64,000 nucleotides of DNA from Leuconostoc gelidum subsp. gelidum KCTC 3527 (GTDB lineage Bacteria; Bacillota; Bacilli; Lactobacillales; Lactobacillaceae): NCBI RefSeq assembly GCF_000166715.1, contig NZ_AEMI01000019.1:1-64000 (forward strand), given 5' to 3'. The position numbers and the translations under genes are program-made. Below the pieces are notes generated by a model. The model did no database searches. It was not told where the DNA came from and was given only the letters and a program-made list of their open reading frames with translations. Positions 52,945 through 61,418 of this stretch are shown piece by piece. The number at the start of each line of letters is the position of its first letter. The stretch's first letter is position 1.

Positions 52945-53823
52945 ATGATTAAACTAGAAAATAAAAACTTAAAAGTGATGATTAATGAAGAAGGTGCCGA
53001 ATTAACTAGCGTGTGGCACAAACAAGCCGAATTGGAATATATTTGGATTGGCGATCCAAAATATTGGGGGCGCCATGCATCTAATTTGTTCCCTATTGTG
53101 GGCCGTTTACGTGGTGATCAGTACAAAGTTGCAGGTGAAACCTATTTTATGAATCAACATGGTTTTGCGCGAAACACAGTTTTTGACGTGATTGAACATG
53201 ACGATAATCATGCTCTTTTTCGGATTCATGATACGGGTTCGACAATGCGTGTTTATCCATTCAAATTTCAGCTAGATATTCGCTATGATTTAACAGATGA
53301 TAATGATCTTAAAATTGCGTATATTGTTCACAATACGGACACAGAAGAATCATTATTTTTCAGTGTTGGTGGACATCCAGCATTTAATTTACCACTTGAT
53401 GGTGGTAAATTTTCAGATTATTATGTTTCGATTGAGCCGGAAAAACTTTATGATCGCGTTCGTTTGACAGGTCCTTACTCAAATCCAAATGTACCGACTC
53501 CTTTTAATGCAAATATTCCATTACGATTACGTCAAGAAGATTATCATGATGATGCGATTATTTTAAAGTTGGATCGTCAAAAAACGTCATTTTTACTTGC
53601 ACGTTTAGCTAACCAACATGGGTTACGTATGACGTTAGATAATGCACAATTTTTAGGTATTTGGACACCAGCTGGAAAAGAGGCGCCCTTTATTGCATTA
53701 GAACCATGGTGGGGAATTGCTGATACAGTTGATTCAACTGGCAACTTTAAAGAAAAATTTGGTGTGAATGTTTTGGCAGCAGGGGACACATTCAACGGGA
53801 CTTATAGTTTGAAATTTTTCTAA
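52945..53823 (+). CDS. Aldose 1-epimerase family protein (LacX-like)
   Basis: 292 residues, beta-sandwich mutarotase fold. GRHASNLFPIVGRLRGDQYKV near residue 44 and NQHGFARNTVF near residue 68 give the substrate Arg and catalytic His; SVGGHPAFNLPL near residue 147 carries the second His, and WTPAGKEAPFIALEPWWGIAD near residue 237 the catalytic Glu. Specific sugar not known. The -10-like TAGAAT lies nine bases before ATG and no ribosome binding site is evident. Confidence 0.87.
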   Translation: MIKLENKNLKVMINEEGAELTSVWHKQAELEYIWIGDPKYWGRHASNLFPIVGRLRGDQYKVAGETYFMNQHGFARNTVFDVIEHDDNHALFRIHDTGSTMRVYPFKFQLDIRYDLTDDNDLKIAYIVHNTDTEESLFFSVGGHPAFNLPLDGGKFSDYYVSIEPEKLYDRVRLTGPYSNPNVPTPFNANIPLRLRQEDYHDDAIILKLDRQKTSFLLARLANQHGLRMTLDNAQFLGIWTPAGKEAPFIALEPWWGIADTVDSTGNFKEKFGVNVLAAGDTFNGTYSLKFF

Positions 53824-53940
53824 ACGATGTTTGCGTCAGAAAAATATTGAAATAGGTTATTAAAATGTTCTTTTAGTTTTAATATGTATTGATATTTTCA
53901 TCGTCTAAGTAAACTCATGAGATGAAAATAAAACCAATTG

Positions 53941-54170
53941 TGTGTGTTCAGGGAAGCCAAGATATTGAGATCTGGGGCGAAAGCAGTTTGACAAAAAATT
54001 CATTGAAGATCAATTGAAAGTAATTTTCAGGTCTGCATTAGCAGTCTATGGGGCCTTAAGTTATGAGATCATTCTTTTTAACATGGTTTTGATATCTTAA
54101 AATCAGATGGCACCGTGGAAAGTTGTCCTGAAAATATTGCAATGAGCAAATATTTTCAGGACAGCTTTTT
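53941..54170 (+). promoter_or_regulatory. T-box leader of the trp remnant
   Basis: AGATGGCACCGTGG (54105-54117) is the T-box. GTCCTGAAAATATT pairs perfectly with AATATTTTCAGGAC and TTTTT follows (54125-54170): the terminator. In stem I TGG occurs in TCTGGGG (53971-53977) and CTATGGGG (54046-54053), and the second is a plausible Trp specifier. The Trp assignment rests mainly on trpC and trpF sequence downstream. Confidence 0.85.
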
Positions 54171-54242
54171 ATTGACTCTAAAAATACTTGTACATGTAGA
54201 AATATTTGAAAAATAAAGTGATAACATCAAGTATAGGTTAAG

Positions 54243-54562
54243 GACAATTTATTCTTGAGTTATTGGTGTCCGTTGTCAACAAGGGGTTGCGCTTGCATAG
54301 CGAACTTATGAACTTATGAATTTTTGGCATTAGTAATTGTAACTTGAAAAATTTTTCAATTAATTTTAACAATACACAACGTTTACGTGACATGATGCCT
54401 AAAGATATACTTGTCATGTCTGATTTGAGCATCAAAACACATGCTGACACAGTATTGCTGGAGATCTTACAAGTAGACGATATTTCAATTGATGATATCT
54501 TTATGAAGCGTAAAGATAAAATAGATATGATTAAAAGTGGATGGGATAATACGTGCGTATGA
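54243..54562 (+). pseudogene. trpC: trpC remnant (indole-3-glycerol-phosphate synthase, C-terminal part)
   Basis: In one reading frame the region carries LELLVSVVN (compare LxVLVEVHN of TrpC), then an in-frame TGA at 54317-54319, then GISNCNLKNFSINFNNT (compare GINNRNLKTFxVDL), PKDILVMSDLSIKTHAD (compare SESGIxxxxD) and MKRKDKIDMIKSG. Conserved catalytic or ring positions are changed (NNRNL to SNCNL, SESG to SDLS). The N-terminal two thirds of the gene are gone. The stop overlaps the trpF start (ATGA), as in an intact trpC-trpF junction. A non-functional gene fragment. Confidence 0.82.
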
Positions 54563-55146
54563 CTAAAATTAAACTTTGTGGTAACTTTCGTGTTGAAGAT
54601 GCTGACCTTTTAAATAAAGTGCAACCTGATATGGCAGGCATTATTTTTGCACCAGGACAGCGTAGAACAGTAAATTTGATGACGGCGCTTAAAATACGCG
54701 AACGTTTAAATGATAGTATTCCACTATATGGTGTATTTGTTAATCAAAATGTGATGGACATGTTAACTTTTTTTGCTAATGGCCTCATCCAAGGTGTACA
54801 ACTACATGGTGAAGAATCAGAATTAGAAGTAACATTATTACGGGAAAGAAATGTTCCTGTGATTCAAGTGGTTAAACCACAGCAAGCAATGCTTAAAACA
54901 GCAGCAAACTATGTATTGCTAGATAACGAATTTGGCTCTGGAAAAACATTTGATTGGCGTATTGTACCACCAAAGCCCTTACGCCAAACACCTTTAATGT
55001 TGGCGGGTGGCTTGACAACTGACAATTTGCAAGATGCGATAAATCAAGTCCAGCCAGAATGGGTTGATATTTCTAGTGGTGATGAGGTAGCCGGCAATAA
55101 AAATCTGGAAAAAATGCGTACTTTAGTCGATATCGTACGACAATAG
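54559..55146 (+). CDS. trpF: Phosphoribosylanthranilate isomerase
   Basis: 195 residues; (beta/alpha)8 barrel that converts PRA to CdRP in tryptophan synthesis. KLCGNFR retains the catalytic Cys7 but has NFR for the usual L(T/K)R; Asp122 in LLDNEF is the general acid; FAPGQRR, GVFVNQ, VQLHGEE, LAGGLTTDN and DISSGDEVAG (usually SSGVE) complete the motifs. The frame is open but several conserved positions have drifted, as if selection had relaxed. The other trp genes are absent here. It is coupled to the trpC remnant by ATGA. Confidence 0.85.
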   Translation: MTKIKLCGNFRVEDADLLNKVQPDMAGIIFAPGQRRTVNLMTALKIRERLNDSIPLYGVFVNQNVMDMLTFFANGLIQGVQLHGEESELEVTLLRERNVPVIQVVKPQQAMLKTAANYVLLDNEFGSGKTFDWRIVPPKPLRQTPLMLAGGLTTDNLQDAINQVQPEWVDISSGDEVAGNKNLEKMRTLVDIVRQ

Positions 55147-55281
55147 ACAGCTAAATAATAATATTTTAGAATAATAAGGTAACGTCTGTAGAAAAAATAG
55201 AACAGGTTGTAAAGAATAGAGTTTTAAGAAATTGTTAAATCAATCACAATCATAACAAAATTTGTTAACCTATAAGAGTTA

Positions 55282-55337
55282 CTGTTGGCAACTAAGAAAA
55301 GTAGTTTAGCAAAGAATGCTACGAGCGTTCTCAACAG
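55282..55337 (+). promoter_or_regulatory. Putative structured RNA in the pnuC leader
   Basis: CTGTTG (55282-55287) pairs with CAACAG (55332-55337) and encloses two hairpins, AACTA/TAGTT and GAATGCT/AGCGTTC, so it folds as a three-way junction. It ends 21 bases before the GGAGG of pnuC. A translation-controlling riboswitch is a reasonable guess; ligand unknown. Confidence 0.45.
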
Positions 55338-55373
55338 ATCAGCTTTCAAAAAACAAACGGAGGATTTGACGAC

Positions 55374-56075
55374 ATGTTAAAAGCGCTTAATAAATCATGG
55401 TTGTTTGACTCATTTGGGGTACTTATTGTTATTTTTGCGGCCTATACGTCGGGCTATCTTTTTGATAATCTAACGCAAACTGTATTCTTTTCAAAAAATG
55501 AATGGGCTAAATATGTACCATTTGGTATAATTTCAGTGATATCATCTAGTTTATCTATTATTTCTACACGCTTGACCGCTAGGTTGAATAAAGTTGGGAA
55601 CATTGTGGGAACTATCAATACGCTCATGTCAGGTGTCATTGATTTTATGCTCGGCAACAACGGTGCTATATTGACATATCCAGTGTCTTTTTTACTCAAT
55701 GCTGCATCGATTAAGGGCTGGCGCCAATATGAAGACAAACGTGTTAATCGTGCGACTGATTTCAAGAAATGGCTGCCACTCGTAGTTGGCGGCGCAATCA
55801 TATTAAGTTTAGGTTTGAATTATTTAGCTTTTCAAAATACAAGTCCGTTATTTTGGTTAGCAAGTGCAGTTTTTAGTCTTTCTTTAATTCCAAATATATT
55901 AAATATTTTCAAAATTGAAGACCAGTGGTTATTTTGGATTTTTTATAACTTTGTCCAATTAGTGAAAGCTACTATGCAAGGCAATTTTGCTAATGTTGGA
56001 AAATATTTATATTATATTGTAAATAGCGGCGTCGCTTATCCAATATGGCGTATGGCTAGACAAAATGATTCATAA
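55374..56075 (+). CDS. pnuC: PnuC-family nicotinamide riboside/mononucleotide transporter
   Basis: 233 residues with about seven membrane helices. The pattern YPVSFLLNAASIKGWRQY and DQWLFWIFYNFVQLVKATMQGNF matches PnuC facilitators, which take up a vitamin-like nicotinamide nucleoside for NAD synthesis. CGGAGGA lies before ATG. The 225-bp leader upstream is AT-rich and structured. Orthologues with other vitamin substrates (PnuT, PnuX) exist, so the substrate is likely but not certain. Confidence 0.87.
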   Translation: MLKALNKSWLFDSFGVLIVIFAAYTSGYLFDNLTQTVFFSKNEWAKYVPFGIISVISSSLSIISTRLTARLNKVGNIVGTINTLMSGVIDFMLGNNGAILTYPVSFLLNAASIKGWRQYEDKRVNRATDFKKWLPLVVGGAIILSLGLNYLAFQNTSPLFWLASAVFSLSLIPNILNIFKIEDQWLFWIFYNFVQLVKATMQGNFANVGKYLYYIVNSGVAYPIWRMARQNDS

Positions 56076-56185
56076 TGATATTGAAGATGTTTAAAAGAGG
56101 TCTTTTTAATGCTACTTGGTGCAAACAACGCAGCATGGTAGAATAAATAACAGGCGCTGTTAAAATATATGAATCGAGTAGTTAA

Positions 56186-56785
56186 ATGATTAAAAAAATA
56201 ATCGTAGCATCCAATAATTCCGCAAAAACACGTGAAATACAAGGTGTTTTTGCGGAATTTGGCGTATCAATTATTAATTATCGTGAATTAATTGATGAAC
56301 AAAAATTTCCGATTGAAACAGCCTCAAATCAATATCTTAATGCCTTAAATAAGGCACAATATATTCAACAATTTTTACCAAATGATAATATCTTGGCTGA
56401 TGATACTGGCGCCTATTTTGCAGCTTTTCCTGAACGTTTTGGATTAACAACCTCACGAGAATTAAAGGCACTTGGATTAAAATCAATTCATGAAGAAAAC
56501 GATTATTTATTGCATCTTTATAATTCAGATGTTACTCGCAGTGCCTACTTAGAGGCTTTATTTGTTCTAGTTATGCCTCATGGTAGAATAGTTTCTAGCC
56601 ATGGTCGTGGTGGGATCATTGTTGCACAAAATGAACGTGGCAACTATTCAGTTGGATTTGATGCACTATTTGTAGCCGAAAATGGTAAGACATTTGCTGA
56701 AATGCCTATGAACGAAAGGGTGGGTTATTCACACCGCGGTCGTGCAGCAAAAAAATTGTTGCAAGAAATAGACCAAACATTTTAA
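56186..56785 (+). CDS. XTP/dITP diphosphatase family protein (HAM1/RdgB)
   Basis: 199 residues; house-cleaning pyrophosphatase that hydrolyses non-canonical purine nucleotides such as dITP and XTP. KIIVASNNSAKTREIQ at the start, ILADDTGAYF near residue 69 with the metal-binding Asp, SVGFDALFV near residue 152 and YSHRGRAAKKL near residue 180 are the family motifs. The lack of the usual G after ADDTG (SGL) and low similarity elsewhere mark a divergent member. No clear ribosome binding site. Confidence 0.85.
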   Translation: MIKKIIVASNNSAKTREIQGVFAEFGVSIINYRELIDEQKFPIETASNQYLNALNKAQYIQQFLPNDNILADDTGAYFAAFPERFGLTTSRELKALGLKSIHEENDYLLHLYNSDVTRSAYLEALFVLVMPHGRIVSSHGRGGIIVAQNERGNYSVGFDALFVAENGKTFAEMPMNERVGYSHRGRAAKKLLQEIDQTF

Positions 56786-56886
56786 AACATTAACTAATTT
56801 AGAATTAGATTGGCAGTTATATGTTTAGAAAAGGTTATCTTCTTGTTAGTATTAGCATGACTATGACATATTCATTAAAAAAAGGA

Positions 56887-56915
56887 TTGCTATTCTTAAA
56901 AAAGTGAGCTATAAT
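56887..56915 (+). promoter_or_regulatory. Promoter of the putative small RNA
   Basis: TTGCTA, 17-bp spacer, TATAAT. Transcription would start near 56922, just before a hairpin-rich, terminator-ended stretch. Confidence 0.7.
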
Positions 56916-56921
56916 AAAAAG

Positions 56922-56987
56922 GACCAACTGGGTAGAATCTATCTACCTACCCGCCACTTATTCTTCGGAGTAAGTGGCGTTTTTTAG
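56922..56987 (+). ncRNA. Candidate 65-nt small RNA
   Basis: The stretch between a consensus promoter and a strong terminator has no reading frame. GGGTAG (56930-56935) can pair with CTACCC (56947-56952), and GCCACTTA (56953-56960) pairs with TAAGTGGC around TTCTTCGGAG, followed by T6. It is independent of the tex gene, whose own promoter-like TATAAT lies further on. No known RNA class was recognised. Confidence 0.6.
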
Positions 56988-57153
56988 TTTGTTAGCAACA
57001 GATTGTAATTTGATGATTTACACGATAGTCAATTAGAACAAATATTTATGTGATGACAGTTTCGGATTCACGTTATAATTAATAGTACGGACGACATAAT
57101 TGATATGTGTGCGATAATTTATTTTTTGAAAGAAGATAACGGTAAACAACAAC

Positions 57154-59346
57154 ATGACAGAGCTCGTTATAACAGAACTAACACAAACAGATACTGCTAA
57201 ACAAGTGTCTCAAGTACTTAACATCACCTTTAAGCAGGTTAACGCAACACTCACGTTATTAGGCGATGGCGCCACGATACCTTTCATTTCTCGTTATCGT
57301 AAAGAAATGACGGGTGAACTTGATGAAGTACAAATTCGAGATATTCAATCAACGGCTAAAAAAGTTCATGATTTGGCTGACCGTAAGCACACTGTTTTAA
57401 AAGCAGTGCAAGAGCAGCAGCAACTCACACCGGATTTGCAAAAAGTAATTCAATCGGCAGAAACATTACAAATTGTGGAGGACTTATATCTACCCTATAA
57501 ACAAAAAAGGCGTACAAAAGCAATGATAGCTCGAGAAAATGGGTTACAACCACTGGCCGATTTTGTCCTTTCACATGTAACAGCTGATATTCCTAGCGCG
57601 TTGTACATTAACGATGCACTACCAACTCCAGAAGATGTGTTGGCAGGCTTACATGAAATATTAGCCGAACAAATTGGTGAAAACGCCATTTATCGACAAT
57701 GGTTACGTACGCGAATGGGTGCGGATGGTGTGTTAGTATCAAACATCAAGCGTTCTGGTAAAGAAAAAGATGAGCAAGAAGTTTATGGGCAATATTATGA
57801 TTACAATGAGTCAATTAAAACATTACGTGATAACAAATTTCGTATTTTAGCTGTTAATCGTGGCGAAAAAGAGGGGATTTTAACAGTTAAAATTGATTTT
57901 ACCGAAGCTCGTATGATTCATTTTATTCAAACAAAAGAATTAAATGGACAGCCTGCATCTGGATTAGGATACCAAGTACTACGTGTAGCGATTGAGGATG
58001 CTTATAAACGTTTTATCCAACCCGCTGTAGCACGTGAAATTCGACAAGAATTAACGACACAAGCACAAGAACAAGCTATTAAAGTTTTTGGGGATAACTT
58101 GTATCATTTATTAATGCAGGCACCACTTAAAGACAAAGTTGTTATGGGATTTGATCCAGGATTTAGGACAGGTTCTAAGTTGGCGATTGTTGATGGCAAT
58201 GGCAAGTTCTTAAAAAAACAAGTTATCTATCCACATAAACCAGCCAATGCCCAGCAACGACATGAGGCAGGTGAAATATTTGAATCCTTAATACATGAAT
58301 TTGATGTCCAATTGGTCGCAATTGGGAATGGTACGGCTTCACGTGAATCAGAGGAGTTTGCTGCTGATCACTTACCAAGTGGTGTTCAGTATGCAATCGT
58401 TAATGAGGCGGGGGCTTCAGTTTATTCTGCATCTGATGCAGCGCGAGAAGAATTTCCTGATTTACATGTTGAAGAGCGTTCGGCTATTTCTATTGGTCGT
58501 CGCATCCAAGATCCTTTAGCAGAATTAATTAAAATCGATCCAAAATCAGTTGGTGTCGGTCAGTATCAGCATGATCTCAATGCTAAATCACTTGATGAAC
58601 AAGTTGATCATGTTGTAGAGACAGCAGTTAATCAGGTCGGTGTTAATTTGAACACAGCAAGTGCGGCATTACTCACGCATATTGCAGGTTTGAACAAAAT
58701 TCTAGCTCAAAATATTGTGACATATCGTCATTCAATTGGTGAATTTACTTCCCGAACACAACTTAAAAAAGTGACACGCTTAGGACCCAAAGCTTTTGAA
58801 CAATCGGCAGGATTTTTACGTATTTTATCAGGTAAAAATGTCTTGGATAATACAGATATCCATCCAGAAAGCTATCCGGCTGCCAAACAGCTTCTAGAAT
58901 TGGCTCATGTAACACCGCAAACATTAGCAACGCAATCAGCCAATGACGCGTTAAGGATGTTAGATAAGGCAGACATAGCTAATAAACTGGCAATTGGTAT
59001 ACAAACATTACATGATGTGATTAGTAGTTTACAAAAGCCAGGTCGTGATGGCCGTTCAGAGATGGTGGGGGCGCTATTAAAATCAGATATTTTGCATATT
59101 GAAGACTTAAAAGCTGGTATGAAAATGCAAGGCACTGTGCGTAATGTCGTTGATTTTGGTGCGTTTGTTGATCTTGGTGTTAAACATGACGGGTTGGTCC
59201 ATATTTCTCGTTTGGCAAAGCGCCGTGTGAAAGTACCATCTGAAGTTGTTGCTGTTGGCGATATTGTTGATGTTTGGGTGGTTGACGTTGATGAGAAGCG
59301 CCAACGAATTGGACTAACAATGGTTAATCCAGAGGAGAATAATTAA
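57154..59346 (+). CDS. tex: Tex family S1 RNA-binding transcription accessory protein
   Basis: 730 residues. The N-terminal Tex-N helical region, a YqgF/RNase H-like domain with MGFDPGFRTGSKLAIVD near residue 329, a helix-hairpin-helix region (VGVNLNTASAALLTHIAGLN near 498), and a C-terminal S1 domain (GMKMQGTVRNVVDFGAFVDLGVKHDGLVHIS, near 655). Binds nucleic acid and affects transcription and stress tolerance. It overlaps the next gene by one base (TAATG). The ribosome binding site is weak. Confidence 0.96.
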   Translation: MTELVITELTQTDTAKQVSQVLNITFKQVNATLTLLGDGATIPFISRYRKEMTGELDEVQIRDIQSTAKKVHDLADRKHTVLKAVQEQQQLTPDLQKVIQSAETLQIVEDLYLPYKQKRRTKAMIARENGLQPLADFVLSHVTADIPSALYINDALPTPEDVLAGLHEILAEQIGENAIYRQWLRTRMGADGVLVSNIKRSGKEKDEQEVYGQYYDYNESIKTLRDNKFRILAVNRGEKEGILTVKIDFTEARMIHFIQTKELNGQPASGLGYQVLRVAIEDAYKRFIQPAVAREIRQELTTQAQEQAIKVFGDNLYHLLMQAPLKDKVVMGFDPGFRTGSKLAIVDGNGKFLKKQVIYPHKPANAQQRHEAGEIFESLIHEFDVQLVAIGNGTASRESEEFAADHLPSGVQYAIVNEAGASVYSASDAAREEFPDLHVEERSAISIGRRIQDPLAELIKIDPKSVGVGQYQHDLNAKSLDEQVDHVVETAVNQVGVNLNTASAALLTHIAGLNKILAQNIVTYRHSIGEFTSRTQLKKVTRLGPKAFEQSAGFLRILSGKNVLDNTDIHPESYPAAKQLLELAHVTPQTLATQSANDALRMLDKADIANKLAIGIQTLHDVISSLQKPGRDGRSEMVGALLKSDILHIEDLKAGMKMQGTVRNVVDFGAFVDLGVKHDGLVHISRLAKRRVKVPSEVVAVGDIVDVWVVDVDEKRQRIGLTMVNPEENN

Positions 59347-59915
59347 TGATCATACAACCTGCCAAACAAATCGATCAGGCAGCGATTTTAAAACTTGAAC
59401 AAACAATATTTGATGATATGTCATTAGAAATATATGAAGAATTGAGTGTAGCTGACGTCCAGGCGGCATGGGCGCTTGCGGTCGCGACTTCAGAAAAAAG
59501 TCGTTATCATTACAGCCGCGCAATAGTTGCCAAAAATGATGACAATGAAGTGGTGGGGGTGCTTTTTGGTTATCCAGACACAGAAGAAAAGATACTTGAT
59601 AACACGCTACAGACAATATTAGCTGATAAATATAGCTATCATCGCTGGTTGTTTAGTGACTCAGAAGTTTTTGATAATGAATGGTATCTCGATTCAATTG
59701 TTGTGACAGACGCGGTGCGTGGACAAGGAATTGGCAAGCAATTGATCAAATCTGCTGAAATTCGTGCCAAACAAGAAGCGCGCGAGACGATTGGGCTAAA
59801 TGTTGATGATGGTAATCCAAGGGCCCAAAAATTATATGCCGCGTTAGGTTTTGAGTCGGTAGGTAAAATAATGATTGGCAAACATGCATATACACATATG
59901 CAAAAAAAGGTGTGA
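59346..59915 (+). CDS. GNAT family N-acetyltransferase
   Basis: 189 residues with the GNAT fold. WYLDSIVVTDAVRGQGIGKQLIKSAEIRAKQ (about 115-145) carries the acetyl-CoA RGQGIG loop, and GLNVDDGNPRAQKLYAALGFESVG (about 149-172) the C-terminal strand. The ATG overlaps the tex stop, so translation is coupled. Substrate unknown. Confidence 0.88.
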   Translation: MIIQPAKQIDQAAILKLEQTIFDDMSLEIYEELSVADVQAAWALAVATSEKSRYHYSRAIVAKNDDNEVVGVLFGYPDTEEKILDNTLQTILADKYSYHRWLFSDSEVFDNEWYLDSIVVTDAVRGQGIGKQLIKSAEIRAKQEARETIGLNVDDGNPRAQKLYAALGFESVGKIMIGKHAYTHMQKKV

Positions 59916-59955
59916 AAAAAAGTCTTCACTAGCCACTGCTAGTGAAGACTTTTTT
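59915..59955. terminator. Bidirectional terminator
   Basis: AAAAAAGTCTTCACTAG pairs perfectly with CTAGTGAAGACTTTTTT. It ends the acetyltransferase gene and, on the minus strand, the YitT-type gene. Confidence 0.94.
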
Positions 59956-60844
59956 AGAAGAAAATAAATTTTTTCTTGGGGCGCAGATAAGAAAACCCTT
60001 CACCTAATTGTTCTTGTGCGGTAAATATAGAGACAAACGCTTTAGGGTCGATTTCTTGAATAATATGTTGTACCGTGCTGACCTCGGATGGATCAACCAC
60101 AGCATAAACAACTCGCTGATCGCGATGTGAGTAGCCACCTTCAGATTTTAAGAAACTTGTACCGCGTTCCAACTCATGCATAATTGCATGTGATATTTCT
60201 TCAGGATAATCCGTAAAAATCATAAATGATCTGGCAGTATAGGCGCCTTGTTGCGTTAAACCAACGACTTGTGCAAATACAAAGGAGGCAATTAAAGTGT
60301 ACATCATGTGGATCACGTCAATATAAATTAAAGACATCAATAGTACAACAACATCTAAGGCAAACATAGTACGGCCAATTTGGATACCTAATTTTTGTTC
60401 CATAATGCGTGCAATCACATCCGTACCACCAGAGGTGCCACCAAATCTAAACACAACACCAAGACCAATGCCTGACATAATGCCAGCCAAGAGACCGGCA
60501 ATTAGCATGTCGTGGTGAAGTGCTGGAGGCATTGGAAATTTTTGCCAGACATAGAGCCAAAATGATAATGAAATAATTCCCCAAATTGTATAGATTAAAG
60601 ACCGTCGGCCAAGAACACGGTAACCAATAATCAGTAAAGGAATGTTTAGAATCAAGTTGGTATACGCAGGATTCCAGTTAAATAATGCAAGCAAGATCAG
60701 CGTAATACCCGATAATCCACCTTCAGCTAATTGATTGGTGATATTAATATTAATTAAACTCCAACCATAAAAACCTGTGCCAATCGTAATCATGATGATA
60801 TCTTTTATTGAAATACGTGCTAAATTTGTATTGTCCATAGACAA
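59954..60844 (-). CDS. YitT family membrane protein
   Basis: 296 residues. The N-terminal two thirds is the DUF161 membrane domain (about six helices; EGGLSGITLILLALFNWNP and FRFGGTSGGTDVIARIMEQKLG are typical) and the C-terminal 80 residues are the cytosolic DUF2179 domain (GYSHRDQRVVYAVVDPSEVSTVQHIIQEIDPKAFVSI). Function is unknown. The start is TTG at 60844 five bases from GAGGAG; ATG at 60838 is eleven bases away and equally possible. Confidence 0.9.
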   Translation of the reverse strand: MSMDNTNLARISIKDIIMITIGTGFYGWSLININITNQLAEGGLSGITLILLALFNWNPAYTNLILNIPLLIIGYRVLGRRSLIYTIWGIISLSFWLYVWQKFPMPPALHHDMLIAGLLAGIMSGIGLGVVFRFGGTSGGTDVIARIMEQKLGIQIGRTMFALDVVVLLMSLIYIDVIHMMYTLIASFVFAQVVGLTQQGAYTARSFMIFTDYPEEISHAIMHELERGTSFLKSEGGYSHRDQRVVYAVVDPSEVSTVQHIIQEIDPKAFVSIFTAQEQLGEGFSYLRPKKKFIFF

Positions 60845-60940
60845 TTTTTCTCCTCACATACATTGATTTCATTTTATCATAAAATCTATTGGCAGGGACG
60901 TCTGTAAATTTGGTATAATAGGTTAAATTGAGAGGTGCAT

Positions 60941-61399
60941 ATGGCAAATAATGATTATAAACGTCCTAAATTTCAGAAATCAACGCATAACATACGTAAT
61001 TTTTTTATTTTAATGGCAGGGATAGTTATTATTGGATTAGGTGTGTTTATCTATATTGGTTACTCGTCGTCACCAAAAACGTCAGAACCAATAACACAAA
61101 GTACCGCGAATAGTAGTACAATTAACGAAACAATTGATTCAAATGTGAAAGAATCTAGTGGTGAGAACAGCACTAGTCACGCTACTGATGCCTCACGGTC
61201 ATCTAGCTCGTCTTCTTCTAGTAGCTCTGATAAAGATTCAGCTCATTTGAAAGGAAAAAGCATCACAGAAGCAATAAATTGGGCCAAATCCCATGGCCGC
61301 TATTATTCATGGTCCATTACATCTGGTGGTGACGATGCTGTTGTTACTTCAGTGACAGATGATGGACACAATATTAGTTTTGTTGCATCTGAAAAATAA
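60941..61399 (+). CDS. Membrane-anchored protein with Ser-rich linker and PASTA-like end
   Basis: 152 residues. A basic cytoplasmic tail (1-23), one membrane helix (about 24-45), a low-complexity linker rich in Ser and Thr (about 50-107, including a run of Ser) and a C-terminal segment (HLKGKSITEAINWAKSHGRYYSWSITSGGDDAVVTSVTDDG) resembling a PASTA repeat. It may bind cell wall. ATG 60941 with GAGAGGTG upstream was preferred. The PASTA likeness is a judgement from pattern only. Confidence 0.65.
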   Translation: MANNDYKRPKFQKSTHNIRNFFILMAGIVIIGLGVFIYIGYSSSPKTSEPITQSTANSSTINETIDSNVKESSGENSTSHATDASRSSSSSSSSSSDKDSAHLKGKSITEAINWAKSHGRYYSWSITSGGDDAVVTSVTDDGHNISFVASEK

Positions 61400-61418
61400 A
61401 ATAGTAAGAGAGTATCAT

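Noticed and set aside
51900-52950. A dif or integrase attachment site near the Xer-type gene
   Set aside because: No 28-bp dif-like inverted repeat is visible and there are no phage or integrative-element genes nearby.
56922-56987. Fluoride, preQ1 or SAM-type riboswitch for tex
   Set aside because: The conserved cores of those classes are not present and the terminator is followed by a separate promoter-like region before tex.
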